NCBI GenBank assembly: GCA_949511625.1
Contig: CATFEX010000029.1
Span: forward strand, 1 to 64,000
Source of the DNA: UBA11891 sp003533785
GTDB lineage: Bacteria; Bacteroidota; Bacteroidia; Flavobacteriales; Flavobacteriaceae
Reading direction: 5' to 3'
Length of the DNA: 64,000 nucleotides
The position numbers were made by a program, and so were the translations under genes. Positions 41,092 through 49,920 of the stretch are shown here, piece after piece. The notes under the pieces are model-generated. The model was not told the DNA's origin. It did no database searches and saw only the letters and a list, made by a program, of their open reading frames with translations. Position 1 is the stretch's first letter, and the number at the start of each line of letters is the position of its first letter.

Positions 41092-43049
41092 ACAACTCGA
41101 CTAAGTTTTTGAGAAACCAACTGACGTAATTCGTTATACATATTAATTTCCTCTAAGAGATGAGCATCGTTCTCTGAACTCGCTTCGAGTTGACCATTAA
41201 GTCGTTGGATTTTCTCATTAATTAAAAAGCGGCGTAAAGATAATATCGTTTGTGTTACAGATTGCCCAACTCGGTCCTGAGGTTGTTTAACAAAGATATT
41301 TTTCTTGTCCCAATTGTGCAGCTTGTATTTTTCATTCTCCATCAATAAGTCAGATAATAGGGTGCTGTTTTCCTTATCTTCTTCTTCTGCAAAACGTATG
41401 GGTTGAATTTCTCCATTGGCTTGCAATTGCTGAATAATAGTGGAATAGGTTTTTCTAAAAAAGGGATTGCTTAGTTCAATTTCGTCCTGTTGAAGATCCA
41501 AAAAAACTTTTTCATGAACAGTTACTTCCATCTGACGAACGGCTTGCTGTACACTCCCGTCCGAGTCTTTTTGGATAACTACGTCTTCGAAATACGCTTT
41601 TTCATTGCCGTAGTGCAACAAGAGCCTTATGATTTGTTTTTCCAGCTCAAAAACTTCATCCACTTCAACCAATTCTTGTGAAGGAGGCTTCACTACTTCT
41701 AAAGACTGATTGGGTTTTCTTGGCTGCTTGGATTCTTTTTGCTGTTTTTGAAGCAATTGCGCTAGAGCATTAAAAAGTACCGCTTCAGATACTCCCATAT
41801 TCAAAGCACAGCTCTGAATATAAACCTCTCTTTGTATGACATCGGGAATCTTGGCAATACTACTTACAATAGCACGAATCGTATCCGCTTTTTTTACAGG
41901 ATCCTCTTTGGCCTCTTCAAGAAGTAAGCTGGCTTTGAATTGAATGAAATCTTTTGCTTTATCCAACAGATAGGTACGGATGTTTTCCTCCGATTTTCCT
42001 TTGGCAAAACTATCTGGGTCTTCCCCTTCTGGAAAAGTGCATATTTTAACATGCATGTCTTGTTCTAAGATCAAATCGATCCCACGTATAGATGCACGGA
42101 CCCCTGCGGCGTCACCATCGAATAAGACAACTATATTTTTAGTCAGGCGGCGAATTAGACGAATTTGCTCTTGGGTCAATGCTGTCCCTGAGGAAGAAAC
42201 AACATTGGTAACTCCTGCCTGATGCATTTGAATGACATCGGTATAGCCCTCAACCAGATAACAACAGTCTTCTTTTGCTATTGTTTTTTTTGCTTCAAAC
42301 AACCCATATAAAACTTTGCTTTTATGATAAATATCGCTTTCTGGTGAGTTGAGGTATTTTGCGGTTTTGGCCTCTTTGTTGAGAATTCGACCTCCAAACC
42401 CCTGCACCCGACCCGATAAACTTCGTATTGGAAAAATTACCCTTCCTCGAAACCGATCAATGTGTTGCTGACGTTCTTCATTGTGAATGAGTAGACCCGT
42501 TTTTTCCAAAAACTCCAATGAATGAGACCCTTTTTTAGCCGCATTGCTAAGAGCCGATATTGAGCTAGGAGAATAACCCAAACCAAAGTCTTCAATCGTT
42601 TTTTCTGAAAAACCGCGTTCTTTAAAATAAGTCAACCCAATGGCTTTGCCCTCGGTTCCTTCCCATAACGATTCTTTAAAAAACTCTTGAGCAAATTGTG
42701 CCACCAAGAACATGCTCTCCCGTTCAGAGTTTTTCTCGCGCTCCTCATCTGTTTGCTGGGTTTCCTCAATCTCAATATTGTATTTTTTTGCTAAGTAACG
42801 GATGGCCTCTGGGTAGGTAAAATGCTCGTGCTCCATCAAAAAAGCAACTACATTTCCCCCTTTTCCACTACTGAAGTCTTTCCAAATCTGCTTTACAGGA
42901 GACACCATAAAGCTGGGTGTTTTCTCCTGAGAAAAAGGACTCAACCCCTTAAAGTTAGATCCCGACTTCTTCAGCACAACAAAATCACCAATGACCTCTT
43001 CCACACGGGAGGCATCATAAACTTGATCTATGGTAGTTCTAGAAATCAA
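41088..43049 (-). CDS. dnaG: DNA primase DnaG with zinc ligands replaced
   Basis: DnaG makes RNA primers for replication. The 653 residues have an N-terminal zinc-finger-like part, the TOPRIM core (YLVEGYTDVIQMHQAG and VVLFDGDAAG) and a C-terminal helicase-binding region. In the N-terminal part the four CHC2 ligands are replaced: S37, S40, D58 and S61 stand where C, H, C and C are expected (GLSPFSQEKTPSF...IWKDFSSGKGG). The start is TTG: the first residues MISRTTIDQVYDASRVEEVIGDF fit the family and no ATG is near. It follows the polyprenyl synthase by 38 bases. Confidence 0.96.
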   Translation of the reverse strand: MISRTTIDQVYDASRVEEVIGDFVVLKKSGSNFKGLSPFSQEKTPSFMVSPVKQIWKDFSSGKGGNVVAFLMEHEHFTYPEAIRYLAKKYNIEIEETQQTDEEREKNSERESMFLVAQFAQEFFKESLWEGTEGKAIGLTYFKERGFSEKTIEDFGLGYSPSSISALSNAAKKGSHSLEFLEKTGLLIHNEERQQHIDRFRGRVIFPIRSLSGRVQGFGGRILNKEAKTAKYLNSPESDIYHKSKVLYGLFEAKKTIAKEDCCYLVEGYTDVIQMHQAGVTNVVSSSGTALTQEQIRLIRRLTKNIVVLFDGDAAGVRASIRGIDLILEQDMHVKICTFPEGEDPDSFAKGKSEENIRTYLLDKAKDFIQFKASLLLEEAKEDPVKKADTIRAIVSSIAKIPDVIQREVYIQSCALNMGVSEAVLFNALAQLLQKQQKESKQPRKPNQSLEVVKPPSQELVEVDEVFELEKQIIRLLLHYGNEKAYFEDVVIQKDSDGSVQQAVRQMEVTVHEKVFLDLQQDEIELSNPFFRKTYSTIIQQLQANGEIQPIRFAEEEDKENSTLLSDLLMENEKYKLHNWDKKNIFVKQPQDRVGQSVTQTILSLRRFLINEKIQRLNGQLEASSENDAHLLEEINMYNELRQLVSQKLSRVV

Positions 43050-43087
43050 TAAATATGTTGTTGGACAATAAAAATAGAAAAGTATCT

Positions 43088-44065
43088 CTAATATTTTCGC
43101 TCAATAACATAATTGAGCATCAAAACCAGCGCTTCTCTGTATTCACTCTTCGGAAAGGTAAAAAGAATATCGAGAGCTTGTGATCGGTATGCTTCCATTT
43201 TTTTCAAAGCAAATTCTAGCCCTCCACTATCTTTCACCTTTTGAATGACCTGCTTAACTGTTTTTTTGTCTTTGTTTTTATTTTTTACTGCATTAATCAA
43301 CCAACGCCGCTCGGAAGAGGAAACTGTATTCAGGGTTCGAATCAAAGGGAGTGTCATTTTTTTTTCTTTAATGTCAATCCCTAAGGGTTTTCCAATTTTG
43401 GATTCTCCATAGTCAAACAAGTCATCTTTTATCTGAAAAGCCATCCCTATCAATTCGCCAAACTTATGCATTTTGGCAACTGCCTCTTTATCCGCATTCA
43501 TGGATTGAGCTCCCATTGCACAACAAGCGGCCAGAAGCGTTGCTGTCTTTTGGCGAATGATTTCATAATACACTTTCTCCGTAATGTCCAAACTGCGGGA
43601 CTTTTCAATCTGAAGGAGTTCACCTTCACTCATCTCACTAACTGCTTCAGATATGATTTTTAACAAATCAAAATCTTCATTTTCTATAGATAGGATTAGC
43701 CCTTTTGACAACAGATAGTCTCCTACCAATACAGCAATTTTATTTTTCCATAAGGCATTGAGAGAGAAAAAACCACGCCGGTAGTTGCTATCGTCAACAA
43801 CATCGTCATGCACTAGCGTAGCGGTGTGAATCAATTCAATAACAGAAGCGCCACGATAGGTTCGTTCTGCTACTTTTCCATTTCCAAACATCTTTGCCAC
43901 CAAAAAAACAAACATAGGGCGCATCTGTTTTCCCTTACGGTTGACAATAAAATGGGTAATTCGACTCAGAAGAGAGACTTTGGATGCCATGGATTGGGTA
44001 AACTTTTTTTCAAAGTTTTCCATTTCATCATAGATGGGGGCTTTAATCTTTTCAACCACTTTCAT
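43088..44065 (-). CDS. Polyprenyl synthetase family protein (long-chain prenyl diphosphate synthase)
   Basis: The enzyme condenses isopentenyl diphosphate into a long all-trans prenyl diphosphate, probably the menaquinone side chain. Both aspartate-rich motifs are present: LVHDDVVDD (first) and FQIKDDLFDY (second), and GKQMRPMFVFLVAKMFG in front is typical. I place the start at ATG 44065 (325 residues); an in-frame TTG four codons upstream overlaps the promoter box. Chain length cannot be read reliably from the sequence. Confidence 0.93.
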   Translation of the reverse strand: MKVVEKIKAPIYDEMENFEKKFTQSMASKVSLLSRITHFIVNRKGKQMRPMFVFLVAKMFGNGKVAERTYRGASVIELIHTATLVHDDVVDDSNYRRGFFSLNALWKNKIAVLVGDYLLSKGLILSIENEDFDLLKIISEAVSEMSEGELLQIEKSRSLDITEKVYYEIIRQKTATLLAACCAMGAQSMNADKEAVAKMHKFGELIGMAFQIKDDLFDYGESKIGKPLGIDIKEKKMTLPLIRTLNTVSSSERRWLINAVKNKNKDKKTVKQVIQKVKDSGGLEFALKKMEAYRSQALDILFTFPKSEYREALVLMLNYVIERKY

Positions 44066-44074
44066 ACACCAAAC

Positions 44075-44082
44075 CAAATATA
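44075..44082 (-). promoter_or_regulatory. Bacteroidota -7 promoter element of the polyprenyl synthase-dnaG unit
   Basis: On the reverse strand TATATTTG matches TAnnTTTG and ends nine bases before the ATG at 44065, giving an almost leaderless message. Confidence 0.5.
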
Positions 44083-44117
44083 CTACTTAAAAGCTACCTC
44101 TGGCATAAAGAGATAAT

Positions 44118-45155
44118 TTAGGCTTGGCTTTTATTGGCCAATTGTCCGCAAGCTGCATCAATATCCGATCCCCTAGATCTTCTTATTGTGGCCACAATTC
44201 CATTCGCTTCTAAAACCTTTTGATACAATTCTACGACTGCTTTTGGAGCCTGTTGGAACCGATCCTCTCCAATGCTGTTGTATTGAATTAAGTTCACTTT
44301 AGAGGGAACTTTCTGACAATAATCAACAAGGGCTTGAATATCTTCTTGAGTGTCATTAATTCCTTCCCACACTACATATTCAAAAGTAATCCGACTATTT
44401 GTTGTTTCATACCAAAATTGTAAAGAATCGAGAAGGTCCTCTAGAGGGAACTTATCGGCAAAGGGCATTATGTTTTGTCGTACTTCCTGTCGTGCACTGT
44501 GAAGCGAAACAGCCAGTTTGAACTTGGGGTATTCTTCAGCCAGTTTTTTAATCATTTTGGGTACACCGGAGGTAGAGAGAGTAATCCTTTTGGCAGACAC
44601 ACCCATCCCGCTAGGAGCCGTTATTTTTTCAATTGCTGCAACAACATTATTATAATTCATCAATGGTTCTCCCATGCCCATAAACACAATATTGGATAGG
44701 GGTCTATTGAAATACAGGCGGCTTTGTTGGTCCATGGCCATAACTTGATCATAAATTTCATCGGGATTTAAATTCCGCATGCGCTTCAGACGTGATGTAG
44801 CGCAGAAAGTACAATCTAGGCTACATCCTACTTGAGAAGAAACACAAGCTGTAGTTCGGGTTGTTGTAGGAATTAAAACCGACTCCACCACCAATTCATC
44901 GTGAAGCCTTACGGCATTTTTAATGGTTCCATCAGTGCTTTTTTGTTGGGTGTCGATGGCAATATGATTAATAGAAAAATTATCCTCTAATAGTTGACGG
45001 ACATCAATGGACAGATTGGTCATTCGTTCAAAATCATGGATACCCTTCTGCCAAAGCCATTGATAGACTTGATTACCTCTGAATGCCTGATCCCCTTTTG
45101 CTATAAAAAAAGCCCTAAGTTCTTCTAAACTAAGGGCCCGTATGTCTTGTTTCAC
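44118..45155 (-). CDS. rlmN: 23S rRNA (adenine-2503-C2)-methyltransferase RlmN
   Basis: RlmN is a radical SAM enzyme that methylates A2503 of 23S rRNA and A37 of some tRNAs. The cluster cysteines are C111, C115 and C118 (GCSLDCTFCAT). The methyl-carrying cysteine is in the C-terminal SDIDAACGQL. Other markers are GMGEPLMNYNNVV, TLSTSGVPKMI, LAVSLHSA and EYVVWEGIND. The start is GTG at 45155, agreeing with the family N-terminus KQDIRALSLEEL. It follows queA by 17 bases and shares its transcript. Confidence 0.96.
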   Translation of the reverse strand: MKQDIRALSLEELRAFFIAKGDQAFRGNQVYQWLWQKGIHDFERMTNLSIDVRQLLEDNFSINHIAIDTQQKSTDGTIKNAVRLHDELVVESVLIPTTTRTTACVSSQVGCSLDCTFCATSRLKRMRNLNPDEIYDQVMAMDQQSRLYFNRPLSNIVFMGMGEPLMNYNNVVAAIEKITAPSGMGVSAKRITLSTSGVPKMIKKLAEEYPKFKLAVSLHSARQEVRQNIMPFADKFPLEDLLDSLQFWYETTNSRITFEYVVWEGINDTQEDIQALVDYCQKVPSKVNLIQYNSIGEDRFQQAPKAVVELYQKVLEANGIVATIRRSRGSDIDAACGQLANKSQA

Positions 45156-45172
45156 TGAAATACAATTGGAAT

Positions 45173-46222
45173 TTACAGAATCAGCATAGCGTCACCATAC
45201 GAATAAAAGTTATACTCTTCCTTGATGGCTTCTTCATAGGCTTCTTTGATAAAATCAGGATCAGCAAAGGCTGAGACCATCATCAAAAGTGTTGATTTGG
45301 GTGTATGAAAGTTAGTTATCATACAATTTGCAATGGAAAAATCGTAGGGAGGAAAAATAAATTTATGGGTCCACCCGCGATAGGAGTTCAGTGTGCTTTT
45401 TGAAGACACTGAACTTTCCAAACCGCGCATCACAGTGGTTCCTACTGCACATATTTTCCTTTTTTGCTTGAGGGCTGTATTTACAATATCAACCGCTTTT
45501 GGATCTATGATTAATTCTTCGGAGTCCATTTTGTGTTTAGAAAGATCTTCCACCTCAACTGGACTAAAGGTCCCTAAACCTACATGGAGGGTTAGCTCTG
45601 CCAGGTCTACTCCTTTTATCTCAAGTCTTTTTAGTAGGTGTTTTGAAAAATGAAGACCTGCTGTAGGGGCCGCAACAGCGCCTTCATGCTTGGCATATAT
45701 AGTTTGATAGCGTTCAATATCCAATTCTTCTACATCTCTTTTGATGTATTTAGGAAGGGGGGTTTGGCCCAATTCTTTCAACTTGGTGCGAAACTCAGAG
45801 TAGGATCCATCAAAAAGAAATCTCAGGGTACGCCCTCGCGAAGTGGTATTATCTATCACCTCGGCAACCAAACTTTCGTCGGGGCCAAAATAGAGCTTGT
45901 TTCCGATTCTGATTTTTCGTGCAGGATCGACTAATACGTCCCACAGACGCTGTTCTTCATTTAATTCTCTCAATAAGAATACTTCGATTCGAGCACCAGT
46001 TTTCTCTTTGTTTCCAAATAATCGTGCTGGAAAAACTTTCGTGTTATTCAATACCATCACATCGCCTTCATCAAAAAAATTGATGATATCCTTGAAGGTA
46101 TGGTGAGCTATTGACCCTTCTTTACGATTCAATACCATCAGTCGAGATTCGTCTCTGTCTGCTGCAGGGTGTTGTGCGAGTAAGCCATTTGGAAGGTCAA
46201 AATTAAAATCTGAAAGTTTCAT
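45173..46222 (-). CDS. queA: S-adenosylmethionine:tRNA ribosyltransferase-isomerase
   Basis: QueA transfers and isomerises the ribosyl part of SAM to form epoxyqueuosine in tRNA. Its 349 residues show FNFDLPNGLLAQHPAADRDESRLMVLNR, DVMVLNNTKVFPARLFG, AAPTAGLHFSKHLL, TLHVGLGTFSPVE and ITNFHTPKSTLLMMVSAFA. It heads a two-gene tRNA/rRNA modification operon with rlmN. Confidence 0.97.
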   Translation of the reverse strand: MKLSDFNFDLPNGLLAQHPAADRDESRLMVLNRKEGSIAHHTFKDIINFFDEGDVMVLNNTKVFPARLFGNKEKTGARIEVFLLRELNEEQRLWDVLVDPARKIRIGNKLYFGPDESLVAEVIDNTTSRGRTLRFLFDGSYSEFRTKLKELGQTPLPKYIKRDVEELDIERYQTIYAKHEGAVAAPTAGLHFSKHLLKRLEIKGVDLAELTLHVGLGTFSPVEVEDLSKHKMDSEELIIDPKAVDIVNTALKQKRKICAVGTTVMRGLESSVSSKSTLNSYRGWTHKFIFPPYDFSIANCMITNFHTPKSTLLMMVSAFADPDFIKEAYEEAIKEEYNFYSYGDAMLIL

Positions 46223-46241
46223 AGTGAATAATTAGTGGGTG

Positions 46242-46274
46242 CAAATATAGGGTCTCCGTATAGGGGAAGTCAAA
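46242..46274 (-). promoter_or_regulatory. Bacteroidota promoter of queA-rlmN
   Basis: On the reverse strand TTTG (46271-46274), a 21-base spacer and TATATTTG (46242-46249) fit the Bacteroidota promoter. The leader to the queA ATG is about 15 bases. Confidence 0.6.
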
Positions 46275-46290
46275 TATTTAGCAACAAAAA

Positions 46291-47520
46291 TTACATTTTA
46301 CTACAATGAAAGTCTAAGGCTTCCAAATCCGTCCAAAAATCAGGGTATGATTTGCTCACAACATCGGCCTCTTCAATAGCTATCGGGACTCTTAATGCTA
46401 TGGGAGCAAAGGCCAGGGCCATACGATGATCTTGGTAAGTGGCGATAGATTGGTTGGCTAGTAGCGAAGCGTTTTTTTCTAAATACAAACTATCCTCTGT
46501 AACATCTAATTGGGCTCCGAGTTTGGTGAGTTCGTTCTTCAATGCCAGCAATCGGTCCGTTTCTTTAATTTTTAAAGTATGCAATCCCGTTAGATCACAC
46601 CCTACTCCTAGACCTGCACAAGTAACTGCTACAGTCTGTGCCAAATCGGGGCAATTCACCAAATCGAATGCAACTTTATCTGGTGGGGTGAATCCTTTGA
46701 TTTTTTCTAGCTGAATTCCATCCTTAGTGTGGGTGGTGTCCACTCCCAATTCACGATATAGTTCGACAAGAACAGCATCTCCCTGCAAGCTTTCTTTTCG
46801 ATAGCTGCTTAAGTGTACTTTGGCTTCCTTGGCGAGAGCTACCATACTGTAATAGTAGGAAGCAGAACTCCAATCAGACTCAACCACAAGAGTTTGTCGA
46901 TTAATAGCCTGCTTTAAAGGCTCCACCTTAATGGATTGATCATTTAAGTCAACAGAAACCCCTAATTTTTCCAACAGAGCAAGAGTCATTTTTATATAAG
47001 GCAAGGAGGTGATTCTCCCCTCCAATAGAATTTCCAGCCCCTTTTCCAATCTTGGGGCAATCAATAGCAAAGCTGAAATATACTGGCTACTTACCGAAGC
47101 GGGTAAACGAACCTTTGAAGTCGTGATTTTTTTTCCTTCAATATGCAATGGCGGATAGCCTTCTTTTTTTGTATAGCTAATCGATGCTCCTAGTTGTCTT
47201 AATGCATCAACAAGAATCCCAATAGGACGCTGCTGCATTCTTGATGAACCCGTCAGGGTTACTTTCTCACCCTCCTTGGTCGCATAGTAGGCTGTGAGAA
47301 AGCGCATTGTAGTCCCCGCATGATGAATATCTTTGATTTGTTCTTGATGACTAAGGGCTGCGACCATGGCTTTTACATCGTCTGCATTAGACAAATTAGT
47401 CACTTCTATTTCGGGAAATAAGTTTTGAAGAATCAACAAGCGATTGGATTCACTCTTGGATCCTGTAATATTTACATGGCCTTGGAGTACTGCTGTGGGA
47501 TGCAGAAGGGATAGATTCAT
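46291..47520 (-). CDS. aroA: 3-phosphoshikimate 1-carboxyvinyltransferase (EPSP synthase)
   Basis: AroA makes EPSP in the shikimate pathway. In 409 residues it shows GSKSESNRLLILQNL, HHAGTTMRFLTAYYA, LTGSSRMQQRPIGILVDALRQLG, LPASVSSQYISALLL, KETDRLLALKNELTKLGA and YQDHRMALAFAPIAL. The N-terminal LLHPTAVLQGHVNITGSKSESNR is of the Bacteroidota type. It follows the MazG-like gene by six bases. Confidence 0.95.
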   Translation of the reverse strand: MNLSLLHPTAVLQGHVNITGSKSESNRLLILQNLFPEIEVTNLSNADDVKAMVAALSHQEQIKDIHHAGTTMRFLTAYYATKEGEKVTLTGSSRMQQRPIGILVDALRQLGASISYTKKEGYPPLHIEGKKITTSKVRLPASVSSQYISALLLIAPRLEKGLEILLEGRITSLPYIKMTLALLEKLGVSVDLNDQSIKVEPLKQAINRQTLVVESDWSSASYYYSMVALAKEAKVHLSSYRKESLQGDAVLVELYRELGVDTTHTKDGIQLEKIKGFTPPDKVAFDLVNCPDLAQTVAVTCAGLGVGCDLTGLHTLKIKETDRLLALKNELTKLGAQLDVTEDSLYLEKNASLLANQSIATYQDHRMALAFAPIALRVPIAIEEADVVSKSYPDFWTDLEALDFHCSKM

Positions 47521-47526
47521 GAATGC

Positions 47527-47856
47527 TTAAGCGTTGAGCTTTGGATTGTTGTGATGTCGCTGGCGATCACGTTTTGCCTTGATTTCCAGTTTTTTATCAA
47601 AAGCCGCTTGCAAGTCAATCCCCGTTTGGTTTGCTAAACATAGAACGACGAATATCACATCCGCTAATTCCTCGCCCAAGTCTTTTTCTTGGTCGGTAGG
47701 TTTTTCACTTTGTTCGCCATAACGTCGGGCGATGATACGCGCCACTTCGCCAACTTCTTCGGTCAGCTGAGCCATATTGGTTAATTCGTCGAAATAGCGG
47801 ACCCCGTGTTCTTGGATCCAATCGTCTACTGCTTTTTGCGCTTGGGATAGGTTCAT
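47527..47856 (-). CDS. MazG-like nucleotide pyrophosphohydrolase
   Basis: This is a single MazG-type domain of 109 residues that probably cleans aberrant NTPs. The metal-binding EExxE and ExxD arrangement is visible in LTEEVGEVARII and LGEELADVIFVVLCLANQTGIDL. It lacks the second MazG domain of E. coli MazG. Being the first gene before aroA suggests only co-transcription, not a shared pathway. Confidence 0.88.
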   Translation of the reverse strand: MNLSQAQKAVDDWIQEHGVRYFDELTNMAQLTEEVGEVARIIARRYGEQSEKPTDQEKDLGEELADVIFVVLCLANQTGIDLQAAFDKKLEIKAKRDRQRHHNNPKLNA

Positions 47857-47872
47857 ACGGGTGAGTTTATGG

Positions 47873-47880
47873 CAAAAATA
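47873..47880 (-). promoter_or_regulatory. Bacteroidota -7 promoter element of the mazG-like/aroA unit
   Basis: On the reverse strand TATTTTTG matches TAnnTTTG and lies 16 bases before the ATG at 47856. Confidence 0.5.
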
Positions 47881-47930
47881 GAAATATTTATTGGGGATTT
47901 AATACTGTGAATCCTAGCAGCACGGAATTT

Positions 47931-48626
47931 TTAAAGTAATAATCGCTCTAATTCTTTCATTGAATACACAATGGGGCAAAGGTTGTGCACAGATTCTCCG
48001 TGGGAGTTGAAGTGAATGGCTTGCATGGAAACATTTAGTGCACCTTCTACATCTGCCTCCAGACTATCTCCTATCATTAGAGATTCAGAGGCTTTTTTAC
48101 CAGTATCATTAAGGGCAAATTCAAAAATTTGAGGACTGGGTTTTTTGAAGCCTACTCCCTCCGCGGTGAATACTTTCCCAAAAAAAGGCTGTAATCCAGA
48201 ATTATTCATCTTGTGATATTGAACAGTGTCAAATCCATTTGTGATAATGTGCATCTCATATCGCTTTCCTAGTTTGAATAAAAGCTGCTGAGTTCCCTCA
48301 AAGAGTTGTGTGAAGTCGCTTAAGTAATCAACATAGCGTTGGTTGATTCGGTCTAATAGTTCCGGAGAACAAGAATACTCCAATGCTTGAAATGTTCTCT
48401 CCAATCTTTGAACTCGTAATTCTTGGTGGGTAATTTTGTTATTGCGATAACGTTTCCAACAGTCGTGATTGATCGGGCTGTAAGTTTCAATAAATCGTTC
48501 CAGCGAGAAATTTATTTTTTCTTCATTAAAAATCTTTTGGAATGTCATGGCGGAATTGGTTTCAAAATCCCAGAGAGTATGATCCAGATCAAAAAATAGT
48601 GTAGTTAAGCTATTGATAGCCAGCAT
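47931..48626 (-). CDS. yjjG: HAD-family pyrimidine 5'-nucleotidase YjjG
   Basis: This is a HAD-superfamily phosphatase of the YjjG/YfnB group, which dephosphorylates non-canonical pyrimidine nucleotides. HAD motif I is LFFDLDHTLWDFETNS, motif II is MHIITNG, motif III has the lysine in GVGFKKPSPQIFE and motif IV is MIGDSLEADVEGA. I start at ATG 48626 (231 residues), two residues ahead of the usual family beginning; the start lies within the end of the upstream deacetylase-like gene (17-base overlap). Confidence 0.9.
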   Translation of the reverse strand: MLAINSLTTLFFDLDHTLWDFETNSAMTFQKIFNEEKINFSLERFIETYSPINHDCWKRYRNNKITHQELRVQRLERTFQALEYSCSPELLDRINQRYVDYLSDFTQLFEGTQQLLFKLGKRYEMHIITNGFDTVQYHKMNNSGLQPFFGKVFTAEGVGFKKPSPQIFEFALNDTGKKASESLMIGDSLEADVEGALNVSMQAIHFNSHGESVHNLCPIVYSMKELERLLL

Positions 48627-49920
48627 GCTTTTCAAGATAGTTGAAAAATTGTTCTCTCCAAAGCTGATTGTTATCTTCCTCTTGCCAAATCGTATTGGAA
48701 AAAGCAACTTTCTGTGTTCCAGTAGGTGTTGGGAGTTGATTGACTAATCGGTTTAGTTTTTCAAATGCCACATGACTGGAATGCTTTCTCAAACCGGCTT
48801 CCGAGGCGACGACAGGATGAAGCAATAGAGGGGTTTGATATTCATTTTCGAGATTGTAATAATAGAAAGGAACTGCAGTAGAGGCGCGGTATCCGATCTC
48901 TTCTTCATATCCCATACTCAAATCATGCAGTACTTCCATTTGCAACAACATGGAATAAGTAGCAGCAATGTTTCTTATTCCTCCATGGAACCGGGTTCGT
49001 TGGATAGGTCGATGGATCAATTGGTTCATCCTGAATAATTCGTCCCTTAGTTCCGCTTCATTGAATTGCGAGTGATAAGAAAGTAACGAGGTAGTTACAA
49101 AATCATCGGAAACTCCTTTAATCAGAGCTTGTAATTTTGTATTATATATTGCTGTTGCTTCGCCTTCATAGGGTTTTTGTGTGAATAAAAAATAAAATTC
49201 AGGGCGAAGGCCTGCTTTGTTCAAATGGGTTGTAACAGCATCGTAATTCGCATAGGGATCGGAAAGGAGTCGTGACTCAACTAACAATTGCTCCAACACA
49301 TCCCACCAATTTAATTTCCATAGAGATTGAAGAAACTGACGTGCTTTGGTCAGGCTCGGTTTATAAAAATATTTTAAAGGACTAGATAAAATTAATAAGG
49401 GCTGTACTTGTGAATCTTTGTTTTTATTAGACGGTTTCAAATCAGGGAAGTCTTTTTGCAATTCTTCCAAAAAAGCAATAGCCCATAAATCCACTAACGG
49501 TTCCTCTAGCGATCCTTCTGTGATCACCCAAGATTCTACTGCAGGGTACCGTCCTTTTTCATCTTTCAAATAGGGTAAATACTCTTCGTATCTAGAAAGG
49601 CAATAAAAACTTGCCGCAAAGAGATCAAAGGGGATACGCGAAGATCGCTCGTGTGAAAATAGAACAGGGTATTCTAGCCATCTCCCTTTTTTTAAATCCT
49701 GATAGGAAATTCCCTGTTCAGATAGAAATCCATTGGCATACACATGAAATTCCTGTCCTAATGGCTCCGAGGCATAGCTGAATTTGGCCCCAGGGAAGGC
49801 AACAAACTCATCCAATGAAGCAGTGAACTGTATAGGGATTTCCAGAATTCTCACAAACAGCTGTCGAAACACATATTGGAAACGAGTGGTGACTTTTGGT
49901 GTGTATACTAGAAGACTCAA
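48610..49920 (-). CDS. Polysaccharide deacetylase-like protein with degenerate active site
   Basis: The 436 residues resemble the flavobacterial 'polysaccharide deacetylase family' proteins (LLVYTPKVTTRFQYVFRQLFVRILEIPIQFT, FDLFAASFYCLSRYEEYL, LHDLSMGYEEEIGYRASTAVPFYYYNLENE). In active relatives as I recall them a T-x-D-I-D block and a GxHPSY block bind the metal; here those places read LILSSPLKYF and TSLLSYHSQF, so the ligands appear lost. The start is TTG, in a TTGA overlap with the radC stop, which supports it. It sits in an operon with radC and yjjG. Function is unknown, and a non-catalytic role is likely. Confidence 0.75.
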   Translation of the reverse strand: MSLLVYTPKVTTRFQYVFRQLFVRILEIPIQFTASLDEFVAFPGAKFSYASEPLGQEFHVYANGFLSEQGISYQDLKKGRWLEYPVLFSHERSSRIPFDLFAASFYCLSRYEEYLPYLKDEKGRYPAVESWVITEGSLEEPLVDLWAIAFLEELQKDFPDLKPSNKNKDSQVQPLLILSSPLKYFYKPSLTKARQFLQSLWKLNWWDVLEQLLVESRLLSDPYANYDAVTTHLNKAGLRPEFYFLFTQKPYEGEATAIYNTKLQALIKGVSDDFVTTSLLSYHSQFNEAELRDELFRMNQLIHRPIQRTRFHGGIRNIAATYSMLLQMEVLHDLSMGYEEEIGYRASTAVPFYYYNLENEYQTPLLLHPVVASEAGLRKHSSHVAFEKLNRLVNQLPTPTGTQKVAFSNTIWQEEDNNQLWREQFFNYLEKHAGYQ

